Below, in pieces: positions 22,512-29,950 of a stretch of 44,010 nucleotides of DNA. The number at the start of each line of letters is the position of its first letter. The stretch's first letter is position 1. The notes under the pieces were generated by a model. That model saw only the letters and a list, made by a program, of their open reading frames with translations. It had not been told where the DNA came from and ran no database searches. The stretch lies in the NCBI GenBank assembly GCA_028688835.1, contig JAQTXL010000003.1:1-44010 (forward strand), in the 5' to 3' direction. Both the position numbers and the translations under genes were made by a program. This DNA is from Candidatus Nanopelagicales bacterium. Lineage in GTDB: Bacteria; Actinomycetota; Actinomycetes; S36-B12.

Positions 22512-23567
22512 CTAGCCCGGGACGGTCGCTGCGCGCTCGATAGCAGCGGCTAGCGCCAAGGTGTCGTTGGGCCCGTTCCATTTCACGACGCTGACCGTGC
22601 CGTCGTTCGCGAGCGGGAGAGGCACGTCGATCGGCATTGCCATAACTAACGGCACCGAGCCATGCGCCATGTGATTGCGTAGTAGGCGTGCGATGCCAAC
22701 GGCCGCTCGCGCCGCCTCCGGCCGACCAGCGTACTTGACCTCAATATCGACCCGCCTTCCCTTCAAGTCGACGGTCGCGTCAAAGCCTGTATCGCCAGAC
22801 TTTGTTGCGGGCGTCACATTGATACCCATTCCTCTCAGACCCGAAAGCGCGCTGAGGACCTCGGCCTCGTATGCCCGTGCTTTACCGCCGGAACGGTCTC
22901 GGGCCACTCCACTCGGCCGGGAGCTCGGCGCAGATGGATCCACCGCGCCCGGCGATTCCTCGGTGTCTGCCATTCGAGTGCGGAGTTCATCCAGCATGCC
23001 CTTCCATGCTGATCCCTGGACGTCATCGGTTGCTGTGTCGGCCAAGCGCTCCAGGATGCTGACTGCCACAGCGTCCGGGAACGGTTGCTGGCGCGTGTCT
23101 GGCGGGAAGGCACGGTCCGAGAACCATTCAAATCTGCCCCACCACTTGTCCGCTGCCGCGGCCAGCCGCTGGTGCTCCAACAGTTGTCGTGAAACGCGCA
23201 CTTGATTCGAGATGCCGACGAACGCGATGACTGCCGCGATGACCGCCGCGAGACCCGCAGCGCCCGGGCTACGAACAAATTCGCCGAGCCACGTCCGAAC
23301 GTTTCCCTCCCGAGCGGCGCCGATCCAGATTGCTATGCCTGCTCCGACGAATAGGCTGGCGATCGCCCCGAGGATAGCTACCCACAGGGGCGGCCGCCAT
23401 CGCTGACGGGCGGCTGAGCTCACGGCACGTCTACCTTGTCCGACGGGCGCACGAAGCGCAGAATCATGGGTCGCCGCAGATCCCTCAAGTGTCCCCCGTA
23501 GCGCTCGTAGCGAATCGCAGCGTAGCGCCGCAGCGCTGGTCCGCGAACAGAACTTGCTGGAGGTCAT
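22512..23567 (-). CDS. Membrane-anchored PD-(D/E)XK nuclease-like protein
   Basis: Up to 351 residues. Two hydrophobic segments (about 62-82 and 101-118) are followed by a helical linker and a C-terminal restriction-endonuclease-like domain: YEAEVLSALSGLRGMG, then GDTGFDATVDL with D263 and DIEVKY with E276 and K278, the D-x12-ExK core of Mrr-type nucleases. The domain should face the cytoplasm and could cut DNA at the membrane. The N-terminal 48 codons lack features; a GTG at 23423 just before the first helix is an alternative start. It is co-transcribed with the YaaC-like gene and divergent from the GHKL-nuclease gene. The family is not one I can name. Confidence 0.7.
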   Translation of the reverse strand: MTSSKFCSRTSAAALRCDSLRALRGTLEGSAATHDSALRAPVGQGRRAVSSAARQRWRPPLWVAILGAIASLFVGAGIAIWIGAAREGNVRTWLGEFVRSPGAAGLAAVIAAVIAFVGISNQVRVSRQLLEHQRLAAAADKWWGRFEWFSDRAFPPDTRQQPFPDAVAVSILERLADTATDDVQGSAWKGMLDELRTRMADTEESPGAVDPSAPSSRPSGVARDRSGGKARAYEAEVLSALSGLRGMGINVTPATKSGDTGFDATVDLKGRRVDIEVKYAGRPEAARAAVGIARLLRNHMAHGSVPLVMAMPIDVPLPLANDGTVSVVKWNGPNDTLALAAAIERAATVPG

Positions 23568-23693
23568 CGAGATCCGGCGCCACCAGCCTTGGACTCCGCT
23601 GGCTAGCGGACGAGTCCATTGGCGAAGGTCGGCATAGTGTCACTGTTGGCTGGAATCGCTTGCACGGTCAGTCCTGTCTGGAAGGATCACGGA

Positions 23694-25673
23694 ATGCCGC
23701 AGATCCGTCTCACCGCAGGCGACCCGCTCGTCGCTCGGCTCGCTCACGAGAGCAACCCCGTCAAGGCCGTGATCGAACTCATCTGGAACAGTTTTGACGC
23801 CGACGCAGATCAGGTTGCCGTCGAGCTCGACCGCAACGATGCCGGCGGCATCGAGGGGGTCACGATCATCGACGACGGCCACGGCATCCCAGCCGAGGCG
23901 ATCGAGGCGACATTCCGAGAAGTCGGTGAGTCCTGGAAGCGGGGCGCGACTCAGACACACGGGAAGGGCCGCCCGCTGCACGGAAAGATGGGTGAGGGGC
24001 GCCTGCGCGCTCTCGCCCTTGGAGAACGGTTCGACTGGAACACGACGGCGGTCTGCACCGACGGCGTGACGAGGTGGGTTCTCGTTTCGGGAACCGTAGA
24101 CTCGCGAAGCGACTGGTGGTACTCGGAGCCCACTGAGACCCATGCTGCGACGGGAACCACGTTTCGCGCGACCGGACGCCAAGGACTCGACCGCCTAGAG
24201 AGCGCCGCTACGGTGCAGCAGCTTGTAGCCACGTTCGCGCCGTATCTGATCGCACAGCCCTCGATCGAACTCACGTATGACGGCACCAAGCTGGATCCCT
24301 TGGAGCACCGCTCTCGGGACAAGGACGTGCCAATCACGTGGACGTTCGAAGGAACGTCTCACTCAGCACTGCTCACCATCATCGAATGGGACAGCGGCTC
24401 AGAACGCTCGCTCCATTTGTGCAACTCGGCGGGAGTCTCGCTCCTTGAGGGCCAGAAGCCTCCGGCGGCTGATTTTCCGTATACGGCATACGTGCGCTGG
24501 GATGGGTTCGACGATGACGCGCACTCGTGGGTGATCGCCGACATGGATCCGGATGCATCCGCGATCGGCGGCCTTCGACAAACAGTGATGCGAGAACTGC
24601 GCGACTACATTGACAGCCGGGAAGCCGAGGATCGACGTGGCCTCGTCCAAGTCTGGATCGACAACGGCACGTTTCCGTATAGCGGGGCTCCCGAGAATCA
24701 GGAGCAACAGCTCGAACGCTCTGCCTTCGAGCTCGTTGCAACAAAGATGCGGCGTTTCATTCCGACGCAGAAGCCGGCGCAGAAGTTGACGCTCGGCCTG
24801 CTGAAATCTCAGTTTCAGGCAAATCCCGGCGACTTGGCTGAACTCCTGCAGCACTGGGCGGGCCTGAACGATACGGACCGCGACGACCTCGATCGCCTGC
24901 TTCGCACTACAGGCTTCTCCGGTGTAATAAGGGCGTCGTCCAACGTGACCAAGCGGATCGCGTTCCTCGCCGCGCTCGAGCAGATGATTTTCGATCCCGA
25001 CATAGCTCCCGAGGTCGGCGAGACGGCGCATCTCCATCGGATCGTCGAGAAGGAACTATGGCTCTTCGGTGAGCAGTTCAACATGATGTTGAGCGAGCGC
25101 GGATTGACTGCTGTGTTAGAGCAACACCGCCGACTGCTTGGCGAGAACGTTATCGTCGGGGACGTAGTTCGCCGCCTTGATGGACGGACGGGACGAATGG
25201 ACCTCGTGCTGTCTGGAACTGCGAGAGAGCCTGGACGCCACCGCCACCTAGTCGTTGAGCTGAAAGCGCCGGACGTCAATGGCGGGCTAACAGAGCTCGC
25301 CCAGATCAAGTCGTATGCGCGCACTGTGACGCACGATCCGCGCTTCTCGAGTACGACAACGATCTGGGACTTCGTTCTAATCGTCCGAGAGATGGATCCC
25401 GAAGTGATCGTGGAGGTAAACCAAGCTCGACGGGAGCCGGGCCTGGCATTCGAGTCGGACGACGCTGGCCATTCAGTGCGGGTCTGGGTGCGTAGGTGGT
25501 CAGATATCATTGCCGAGGCTCGCGAGAAGCTCGATTACATCCAATCGCACTTGAAGTACGACCCATCAGTCGCTGACGCACGGGAGTATCTGAATCTTCA
25601 TCACGCAGAGTTTCTACCTGATGCGCTGCGGGGCACGATTGTCGACGTAGAGCGCCCGGACGAATCTCCTTAG
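23694..25673 (+). CDS. GHKL (Hsp90-like) ATPase with C-terminal PD-(D/E)XK domain
   Basis: A 659-residue protein. Residues 1 to about 200 form a GHKL ATP-binding fold: N-box ELIWNSFDADA (E28, N32), G1 box DDGHGIP (D60-G64) and a lid with HGKMGEG (96-102). The middle is helical and unassigned. Near the C terminus, RMDLVLSG (D503) and VVELKAP (E522, K524) make a D-x18-ExK nuclease core, similar in wording to Shedu/DUF4263-type nucleases. An ATP-driven clamp with its own nuclease fits a DNA-sensing defence protein. ATG 23694 has AAGGA before it; a TTG at 23619 is in frame. No partner methylase is present. Confidence 0.75.
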   Translation: MPQIRLTAGDPLVARLAHESNPVKAVIELIWNSFDADADQVAVELDRNDAGGIEGVTIIDDGHGIPAEAIEATFREVGESWKRGATQTHGKGRPLHGKMGEGRLRALALGERFDWNTTAVCTDGVTRWVLVSGTVDSRSDWWYSEPTETHAATGTTFRATGRQGLDRLESAATVQQLVATFAPYLIAQPSIELTYDGTKLDPLEHRSRDKDVPITWTFEGTSHSALLTIIEWDSGSERSLHLCNSAGVSLLEGQKPPAADFPYTAYVRWDGFDDDAHSWVIADMDPDASAIGGLRQTVMRELRDYIDSREAEDRRGLVQVWIDNGTFPYSGAPENQEQQLERSAFELVATKMRRFIPTQKPAQKLTLGLLKSQFQANPGDLAELLQHWAGLNDTDRDDLDRLLRTTGFSGVIRASSNVTKRIAFLAALEQMIFDPDIAPEVGETAHLHRIVEKELWLFGEQFNMMLSERGLTAVLEQHRRLLGENVIVGDVVRRLDGRTGRMDLVLSGTAREPGRHRHLVVELKAPDVNGGLTELAQIKSYARTVTHDPRFSSTTTIWDFVLIVREMDPEVIVEVNQARREPGLAFESDDAGHSVRVWVRRWSDIIAEAREKLDYIQSHLKYDPSVADAREYLNLHHAEFLPDALRGTIVDVERPDESP

Positions 25674-25710
25674 CCTCGACGCAACGTGGTCGAGCCCGGA
25701 CGGCTAGTGA

Positions 25711-26598
25711 TCACCATTTGCGGCTCATCGGCGCAAGTTTGTCCCACGCGGGCGAGCCCTGGAGCACCACTTCGACGATCTCGTCGGGGCGCACCAGGTC
25801 TACGTGTGTCTCCAACCCGGGATCCATGCCGAGACGGACCGCGACCAGCCGGCGCGCCAATTGGGGGTCACGCACACCGCGTCCGTGACGCGGACCCCGA
25901 GGAGGGAGCGCTGCGATGACCACCGCAGCAGTACCGATGCGGCCGAGTTGCTCTAGCGCAGGGTCAGGGAGCTTGTCGTCGAGCTGCCAGTAGATCGCTT
26001 CACCACCCCAATAGGTAAAGAGGCGCCAGAACCCGCTTCGGTGCTGCAATGACAGCCGCGACCCGGAGAAGCACACCCGATCCGAGCGCCCCGCCCTAAC
26101 GGCATACTCCAACGCGATTGGCCGCAGCCGTTCGGCGAGAGTCCTATCCATCGCGCCCACTGCGATGGCGGAGTCGAGGCGGAAGTTGACGAGTTCCGGC
26201 GTCAGCGGAAACATTCCGCGCTCCTGGATCGATTCCACTTCGTGCGGAAGTAGCCGCGTCGCGTGGTACAACGCGAGCGGGGTATAGCCGATCGCCTCGT
26301 CGATGACTGCGGTCTCCTCGCGGCCAAGCGCGATCTCGTCCGGGCCGATTGACGTCTCCTCGTTGTATTCAAAGTCGGCCAGATCCGGGCGCTCCCGAAT
26401 GACCTCGTCGACTGCGTAGCCAACTTCCCACGGCCAGGACTCCTGAACGTCCAAGTCGAGCAACACGTACTTCTCGCTCTCCGTGAGAGCTGCCAGCCGA
26501 TCGCTCCCGGACCCTCGTCCGTTGTTGAAGGCCGCAGTTTTGAACTTACCCGGGCATTTGAACTCACCGGGGCACCACAAATTTAGCATCATCGCCAC
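25711..26598 (-). CDS. Unknown protein, possible ADP-ribosyltransferase-like fold
   Basis: A 295-residue protein I do not recognise. LALYHATRLLPHEVESIQERG near the centre recalls the His-Gly-Thr type first motif of PARP/diphtheria-toxin-like ADP-ribosyltransferases, and LFTYWGGEAIYW later could supply the Tyr and Glu, so a mono-ADP-ribosyltransferase is possible but unproven. The N terminus holds a tandem CPGEFK-CPGKFK hexapeptide with two cysteines. The start is GTG 26598 with no strong ribosome-binding site. It is convergent with the GHKL-nuclease gene, 37 bases apart, and probably belongs to the same defence cluster. Confidence 0.6.
   Translation of the reverse strand: MAMMLNLWCPGEFKCPGKFKTAAFNNGRGSGSDRLAALTESEKYVLLDLDVQESWPWEVGYAVDEVIRERPDLADFEYNEETSIGPDEIALGREETAVIDEAIGYTPLALYHATRLLPHEVESIQERGMFPLTPELVNFRLDSAIAVGAMDRTLAERLRPIALEYAVRAGRSDRVCFSGSRLSLQHRSGFWRLFTYWGGEAIYWQLDDKLPDPALEQLGRIGTAAVVIAALPPRGPRHGRGVRDPQLARRLVAVRLGMDPGLETHVDLVRPDEIVEVVLQGSPAWDKLAPMSRKW
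26539..26574. repeat. 18-bp tandem duplication in the 25711-26598 gene
   Basis: Two 18-base units (26539-26556 and 26557-26574) match at 16 of 18 positions and encode CPGEFK and CPGKFK in frame near the N terminus of the protein. Cys-Pro-Gly twice, six residues apart, could bind a metal or simply be a recent duplication. Confidence 0.85.
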
Positions 26599-26645
26599 AC
26601 AAACCAGAGGCGGTTACGGTGCGCGTAGGTGATGTTCGTGATGCC

Positions 26646-26681
26646 GGCGCCGCTTCAGGCTTCGGGCGATGGAGCGGCGCC
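26646..26681. other. Perfect hairpin in the 26.6-26.8 kb gap
   Basis: GGCGCCGCT (26646-26654) pairs with AGCGGCGCC (26673-26681), nine perfect base pairs. A second stem, TGACCTC/GAGGTCA, lies at 26763-26786. There is no T run. The gap 26599-26879 holds these and the deleted repeat copy, and no convincing gene. Confidence 0.55.
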
Positions 26682-26797
26682 CTATTGCATCTCTACAAGC
26701 GCTTCTTCGATCGAGGTGGGGACTCCAGTTTGATTTCCTCGCTGACCTGCCCTACGCCCTGGTGACCTCTCTGAGTCTGGAGGTCAGTCATGCGGAA

Positions 26798-26876
26798 GTT
26801 CACTTAGTTGAACGTTCAAGACTGCCACTCCTGCACTCCCCGGGGCGCAAGGCCGCAGCTACCCCGCACACTTTTG
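26798..26876 (+). repeat. Internally deleted repeat copy
   Basis: It has the left part (GTTCACTTAGTTGAACGTTCAA, as in copies 2 and 4) and the right part (CTGCACTCCCCGGGGCGCAAG, then CCCCGCACACTTTT as a decayed end box) but lacks the GTAGCGGGGA core and the middle. It ends three bases beyond the AbiEii stop, the same placement as the full copies. Confidence 0.7.
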
Positions 26877-26879
26877 ATT

Positions 26880-27761
26880 TCACTCTCGCACCGATTTCTC
26901 GATCCGGTCGACGAAGGATTGGACTCGCAGGACAGCTTGCTCGACGTCGGGTGCGAGGACGAGTTCGTCGAGGCCTTCCATGGCCCGAACATATATCGAT
27001 GGCCAATGGGGCAAAGTAACGAGAACCGGCGGCCATTGATGCTTGCTCCGGCCAGCGAAGACCGCGACACACGCGGCACGCGTGTGGTCAAGGGGCTCGT
27101 CAACAAGCAGCGCTTCGAGGAGTTGCAGGTCGACCAGATCGTGTGCTCGATCATTCGCACGTGGCTCATCGACAGTCTCGGTGCAGGCGTGGAGTTTCTG
27201 CGCGACCTGCCAGGGCAACGTCATACACGGGACTGCCCCGCTGTTTGGTAGCCCCACGAGTGCGAGAGCTTCGGAACTGACCTTGTCGTAAGAATCGCCG
27301 TTACCCGCCTCGATCGGAGACACCTCGATCGGGACCGAGACGAAGGACTTGCCCTGGTAATTGATCTTCGCTGTGAATCGGAATGCATCAGAACCCAGCG
27401 CCGGAATCTCGAACGCAACCGGTGGCGTGAACACGGCAGTGAATCCCTCCCACCCTTGTGCACCTGCCTCGGCGAGCAGGTCGTGGACGGTAGCGATATC
27501 GCCACGAATGACTGCGTCAAGGTCCTTGGAGGTTCGAGATGCCGGAATACCGCGCCGCAGTTCGAGGGAGACGCCGCCCTTGACCAGCAGCAGCGGGTCG
27601 CCGTGGTCGTCAGTTAGCGCCGAGAAGAACTGGGTGACGACCAGAACGCCAACGTGCTGTTGGAGGCGACCAAAGACGATTCCCTCGCGCTTCGCAGCAG
27701 CTGCCAGACGATCTCGCAACGCCCGCAGATTCGAAGGGGACGCGTCATAGCGCGACGTCAT
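26880..27761 (-). CDS. abiEii: AbiEii-like nucleotidyltransferase toxin
   Basis: A 293-residue protein of the AbiEii/type IV toxin family. The nucleotidyltransferase core is LLVKGGVSLELRR followed by RTSKDLDAV, where the acidic pair would bind Mg-nucleotide, and the downstream segment QVAQKLHACTE with RANDRAHDLVDLQLL is the second family signature. Such toxins add nucleotides to tRNA 3' ends or otherwise halt growth during phage infection. The start overlaps the antitoxin gene by four bases. The deleted repeat copy lies just beyond its stop. Confidence 0.87.
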   Translation of the reverse strand: MTSRYDASPSNLRALRDRLAAAAKREGIVFGRLQQHVGVLVVTQFFSALTDDHGDPLLLVKGGVSLELRRGIPASRTSKDLDAVIRGDIATVHDLLAEAGAQGWEGFTAVFTPPVAFEIPALGSDAFRFTAKINYQGKSFVSVPIEVSPIEAGNGDSYDKVSSEALALVGLPNSGAVPCMTLPWQVAQKLHACTETVDEPRANDRAHDLVDLQLLEALLVDEPLDHTRAACVAVFAGRSKHQWPPVLVTLPHWPSIYVRAMEGLDELVLAPDVEQAVLRVQSFVDRIEKSVRE

Positions 27762-28327
27762 CTACGTCTCCCACCATTCGTGCCACGCACGTCGATGCGA
27801 GTGCGCAATGCACGTGCTTCGTCCCGCCGCAGATCACCCTGAGCTTCGGCTTGATCGACCGCCAGTCGAAGTTGGTAAGGGTCGGTCCCTCCGGCCAAGC
27901 AGTCTCGGACCGTACGGGCAACTGTGGTGACGGGAATATCGTCGACCTCCGTAACATCGCCCAACGCAAGGTCTCGGCGGTGCAGGCGATACAGCTCGCC
28001 ACCGGCACCGCGAGGGTGATTGGCGCGCGGCACGGTCAGGTGAATGCGCGATGGGTTGACGTCGGATAGTCCGTGCAACACCAGCGCCGACTCGTCGGAG
28101 ACCACGCCCCTGCCCAGCGTCCAGGCAACCGCCTCAGCCAGATCGTCATGCCGGGTGCGCGGCAAGATGGGCACCCGATAGGCACCCCGGCCCACGCGCT
28201 CTAGGCGCCCACGGGCAGCCATCACCCGCAGCTGGGCCGGATCTATGCCAAGCGCTCGGGCATCACGCGTGGTGATGTATCCGTGCTGCTCCACGGCTCG
28301 CTCGAGCACCCGATCCCTCACATTCAT
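27758..28327 (-). CDS. abiEi: AbiEi-like antitoxin
   Basis: A 189-residue AbiEi-type antitoxin. An N-terminal winged helix (ITTRDARALGIDPAQLRVMAARGRLERVGRGAYRVP) leads into the C-terminal domain with SDESALVLHGLSD, IHLTVPR and DIPVTTVARTVRDCL, all family hallmarks. It should repress its own promoter at the inverted repeat just upstream. ATG 28327 lies seven bases from a TACGCT -10 candidate with no ribosome-binding site. It is coupled to the toxin gene (ATGA). Confidence 0.87.
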   Translation of the reverse strand: MNVRDRVLERAVEQHGYITTRDARALGIDPAQLRVMAARGRLERVGRGAYRVPILPRTRHDDLAEAVAWTLGRGVVSDESALVLHGLSDVNPSRIHLTVPRANHPRGAGGELYRLHRRDLALGDVTEVDDIPVTTVARTVRDCLAGGTDPYQLRLAVDQAEAQGDLRRDEARALRTRIDVRGTNGGRRR

Positions 28328-28336
28328 GTGCTAAAG

Positions 28337-28353
28337 CGTATCAAACTGATACG
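28337..28353. promoter_or_regulatory. AbiE operator: perfect inverted repeat
   Basis: CGTATCA-AAC-TGATACG, a 7+3+7 perfect inverted repeat starting ten bases upstream of the AbiEi start. On the minus strand it overlaps TACGCT, a -10 candidate, so AbiEi binding would block its own transcription. This matches the known autoregulation of AbiE systems. Confidence 0.65.
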
Positions 28354-28387
28354 GATAAGCACACAAAAGCAGGCCAGCACCTCTCCG

Positions 28388-28535
28388 GAATCATGGGTGC
28401 AGATTGCCCTGGGCTGCACTCCCCCGGGGTGCAACGAGACACAGATCCAGTCCTGCCGCCTCCTGCACCGGGGGTGCAGCACGCGGGTACACCGGGTGCA
28501 GGCTGCGCCTACTTTCCGCCTACTTTCACCTGTCG
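28388..28535. repeat. Degenerate GTGCA/TGCAC hairpin cluster
   Basis: Several short palindromic blocks such as CTGCACTCCCCCGGGGTGCA and CTGCACCGGGGGTGCAG resemble the hairpin part of the dispersed repeat, without its GTAGCGGGGA core. The end reads GCCTACTTTCCGCCTACTTTC, a short duplication. It may be a decayed extra copy next to copy 3. The gap 28328-28840 contains no gene. Confidence 0.55.
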
Positions 28536-28565
28536 GGAGAGGCAGAAAATCGTACCGAAATAGGA

Positions 28566-28593
28566 CAAGACCCCCCAGATTTGGGAGGTCTTG
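28566..28593 (+). terminator. Hairpin at the edge of repeat copy 3
   Basis: CAAGACC with CCC pairs with GGG and GGTCTTG in a ten-plus base-pair stem. The sequence differs completely from the hairpins before copies 1, 2 and 4, but its position does not, so the structure rather than the sequence appears to be kept. Confidence 0.6.
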
Positions 28594-28737
28594 AACCTAA
28601 TTTGGTAGCGGGGAGAAACTGACAATGCACGATCACCGGGTTGCGTGCCCCGCGACTTGCCCTCACAAATGATCATTTCTGCACCCCCTTCTGCACTCCC
28701 CTGGGAGTGCAACCCTGCACCCACCCCGCTGACTTTC
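28566..28737 (+). repeat. Dispersed repeat, copy 3
   Basis: A full copy: hairpin, core GTAGCGGGGAGAAAC from 28605, GATCACCGGGTTGCGTGCCCC, then TGCACTCCC/GGGAGTGCA hairpins and the CCGCTGACTTT end box. The GAACGTTC palindromes are absent. It lies about 100 bases beyond the histidine kinase stop and about 240 bases upstream of the AbiEi start. Confidence 0.87.
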
Positions 28738-28840
28738 GCCCGGATCACGCGGCCGTTCCACCAATGAATCGTGCGTCCAGGGATTGCGATGGCAGGAGAC
28801 TCAGTGGGGTGGACGATACCTCGATCGTAGTTCCGCGCGC

Positions 28841-29950
28841 CTAGTTGAGATGCTCGATTCTGGGCAAGCGGATGGTGAAGGTGGAGCCCTTCCCTGGGCC
28901 GTCGCTGGCGGCGGTAAGCGACCCCCCGTGATCGATGACGATCGCCCGGGCGATGGTCAGGCCCAGGCCGCTGCCCTCGGCACCCGTTGCGACTCGCGCG
29001 GGGTCGACTCGGTGGAATCGCTCGAAGATGCGTTCGATCTCCTCGGCGGGGATCCCAGACCCCTCATCGATGATCTGCACCGATACCTCGGTCGCCTGTC
29101 GGCGAGCCACCATCTGGACGCCGTGCGATGCCGGTGTGTAGCGCAGCGCATTCTCGAGTAGGTTGGCGAGAACCTGCTGGAGCCTGACTTCGTCTCCCAG
29201 CACCGGCAGCGCTTCGGCGGGTGCATCGAGGGTCAACGTGAGACCCGCGGCTTGAAAGCCTGGCGCCGCAGCGGCGACTGCGGTCTCGCAGGATGCTCGA
29301 AGATCGATCGGCGAGAACTCCATCCCTAGGGCGTGCTCCGCCGCAGCTGCAGTCTCGCGCAGGTCGCGGGCGAGTCGATTGAGTCGGTGCACCTGGTGGC
29401 GCATGGTGTCCCACGACTCGGTGGAAGGCGCAAGGACCTGGTCCTCGAGCCCGTCGATGTACGCCTCGAGCGTTGCCAGAGGCGTCCTAAGCTCATGCGC
29501 GAGGTCAGCCAGCAGCCGCGACCTCGCCGCCTCTGAATCACCCAGGCGAGTCGCCATGACGGTAAACGCGTCCGTCAGCCGCGCGAGTTCGCTGCTGAAG
29601 CCTGCATCGGGAACGACAACGTCGAATCTCCCGGCGGCCACGGATTCAGCAGCTGTGGCCAGCTGCTCGATCGGTCGCGTGACACGCCTGACCAGGATCC
29701 AGGACACCACGCCTGCTGCGGCCACGGAGATGACAGTGGCCACGGCCACGGAGATGAAGAACGCGTAGGCGAAGGCCTCCTCGGCGTGGAGTTGCACCTC
29801 TCCGGTTGCCATGCCGAAGTGACCCAGGTGCTGGTGGAACAGCGTTGGCGCGACGAGCAGTGCGGTCACGATCAGTGTCACAGTTCCGATGAGCACGACG
29901 ATGGTCTGCACCAGCATCATGCGCGTGGCGAACCGTGGTCGCCGCTTCAT
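28841..29950 (-). CDS. Sensor histidine kinase of a copper-linked two-component system
   Basis: A 369-residue membrane kinase: TM1 about 11-33, a very short outer loop, TM2 about 61-86, a HAMP domain, dimerisation domain with phospho-His H152 in LAHELRTPLAT, and an HATPase domain with N, G1 (DEGSGIP) and G2 (GSGLGLTI) boxes. The loop is histidine- and methionine-rich (FHQHLGHFGMATGEVQLH), suggesting direct metal sensing. ATG 29950 overlaps the regulator stop by four bases; the long frame upstream is a shadow of that gene. Context with a copper oxidase and a copper ATPase supports copper as the signal. Confidence 0.88.
   Translation of the reverse strand: MKRRPRFATRMMLVQTIVVLIGTVTLIVTALLVAPTLFHQHLGHFGMATGEVQLHAEEAFAYAFFISVAVATVISVAAAGVVSWILVRRVTRPIEQLATAAESVAAGRFDVVVPDAGFSSELARLTDAFTVMATRLGDSEAARSRLLADLAHELRTPLATLEAYIDGLEDQVLAPSTESWDTMRHQVHRLNRLARDLRETAAAAEHALGMEFSPIDLRASCETAVAAAAPGFQAAGLTLTLDAPAEALPVLGDEVRLQQVLANLLENALRYTPASHGVQMVARRQATEVSVQIIDEGSGIPAEEIERIFERFHRVDPARVATGAEGSGLGLTIARAIVIDHGGSLTAASDGPGKGSTFTIRLPRIEHLN

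Noticed and set aside
26669-27019. Plus-strand frame in the gap after the ART-like gene
   Set aside because: It runs into the AbiEii gene on the other strand, crosses the deleted repeat, and has an Arg-rich composition without motifs.
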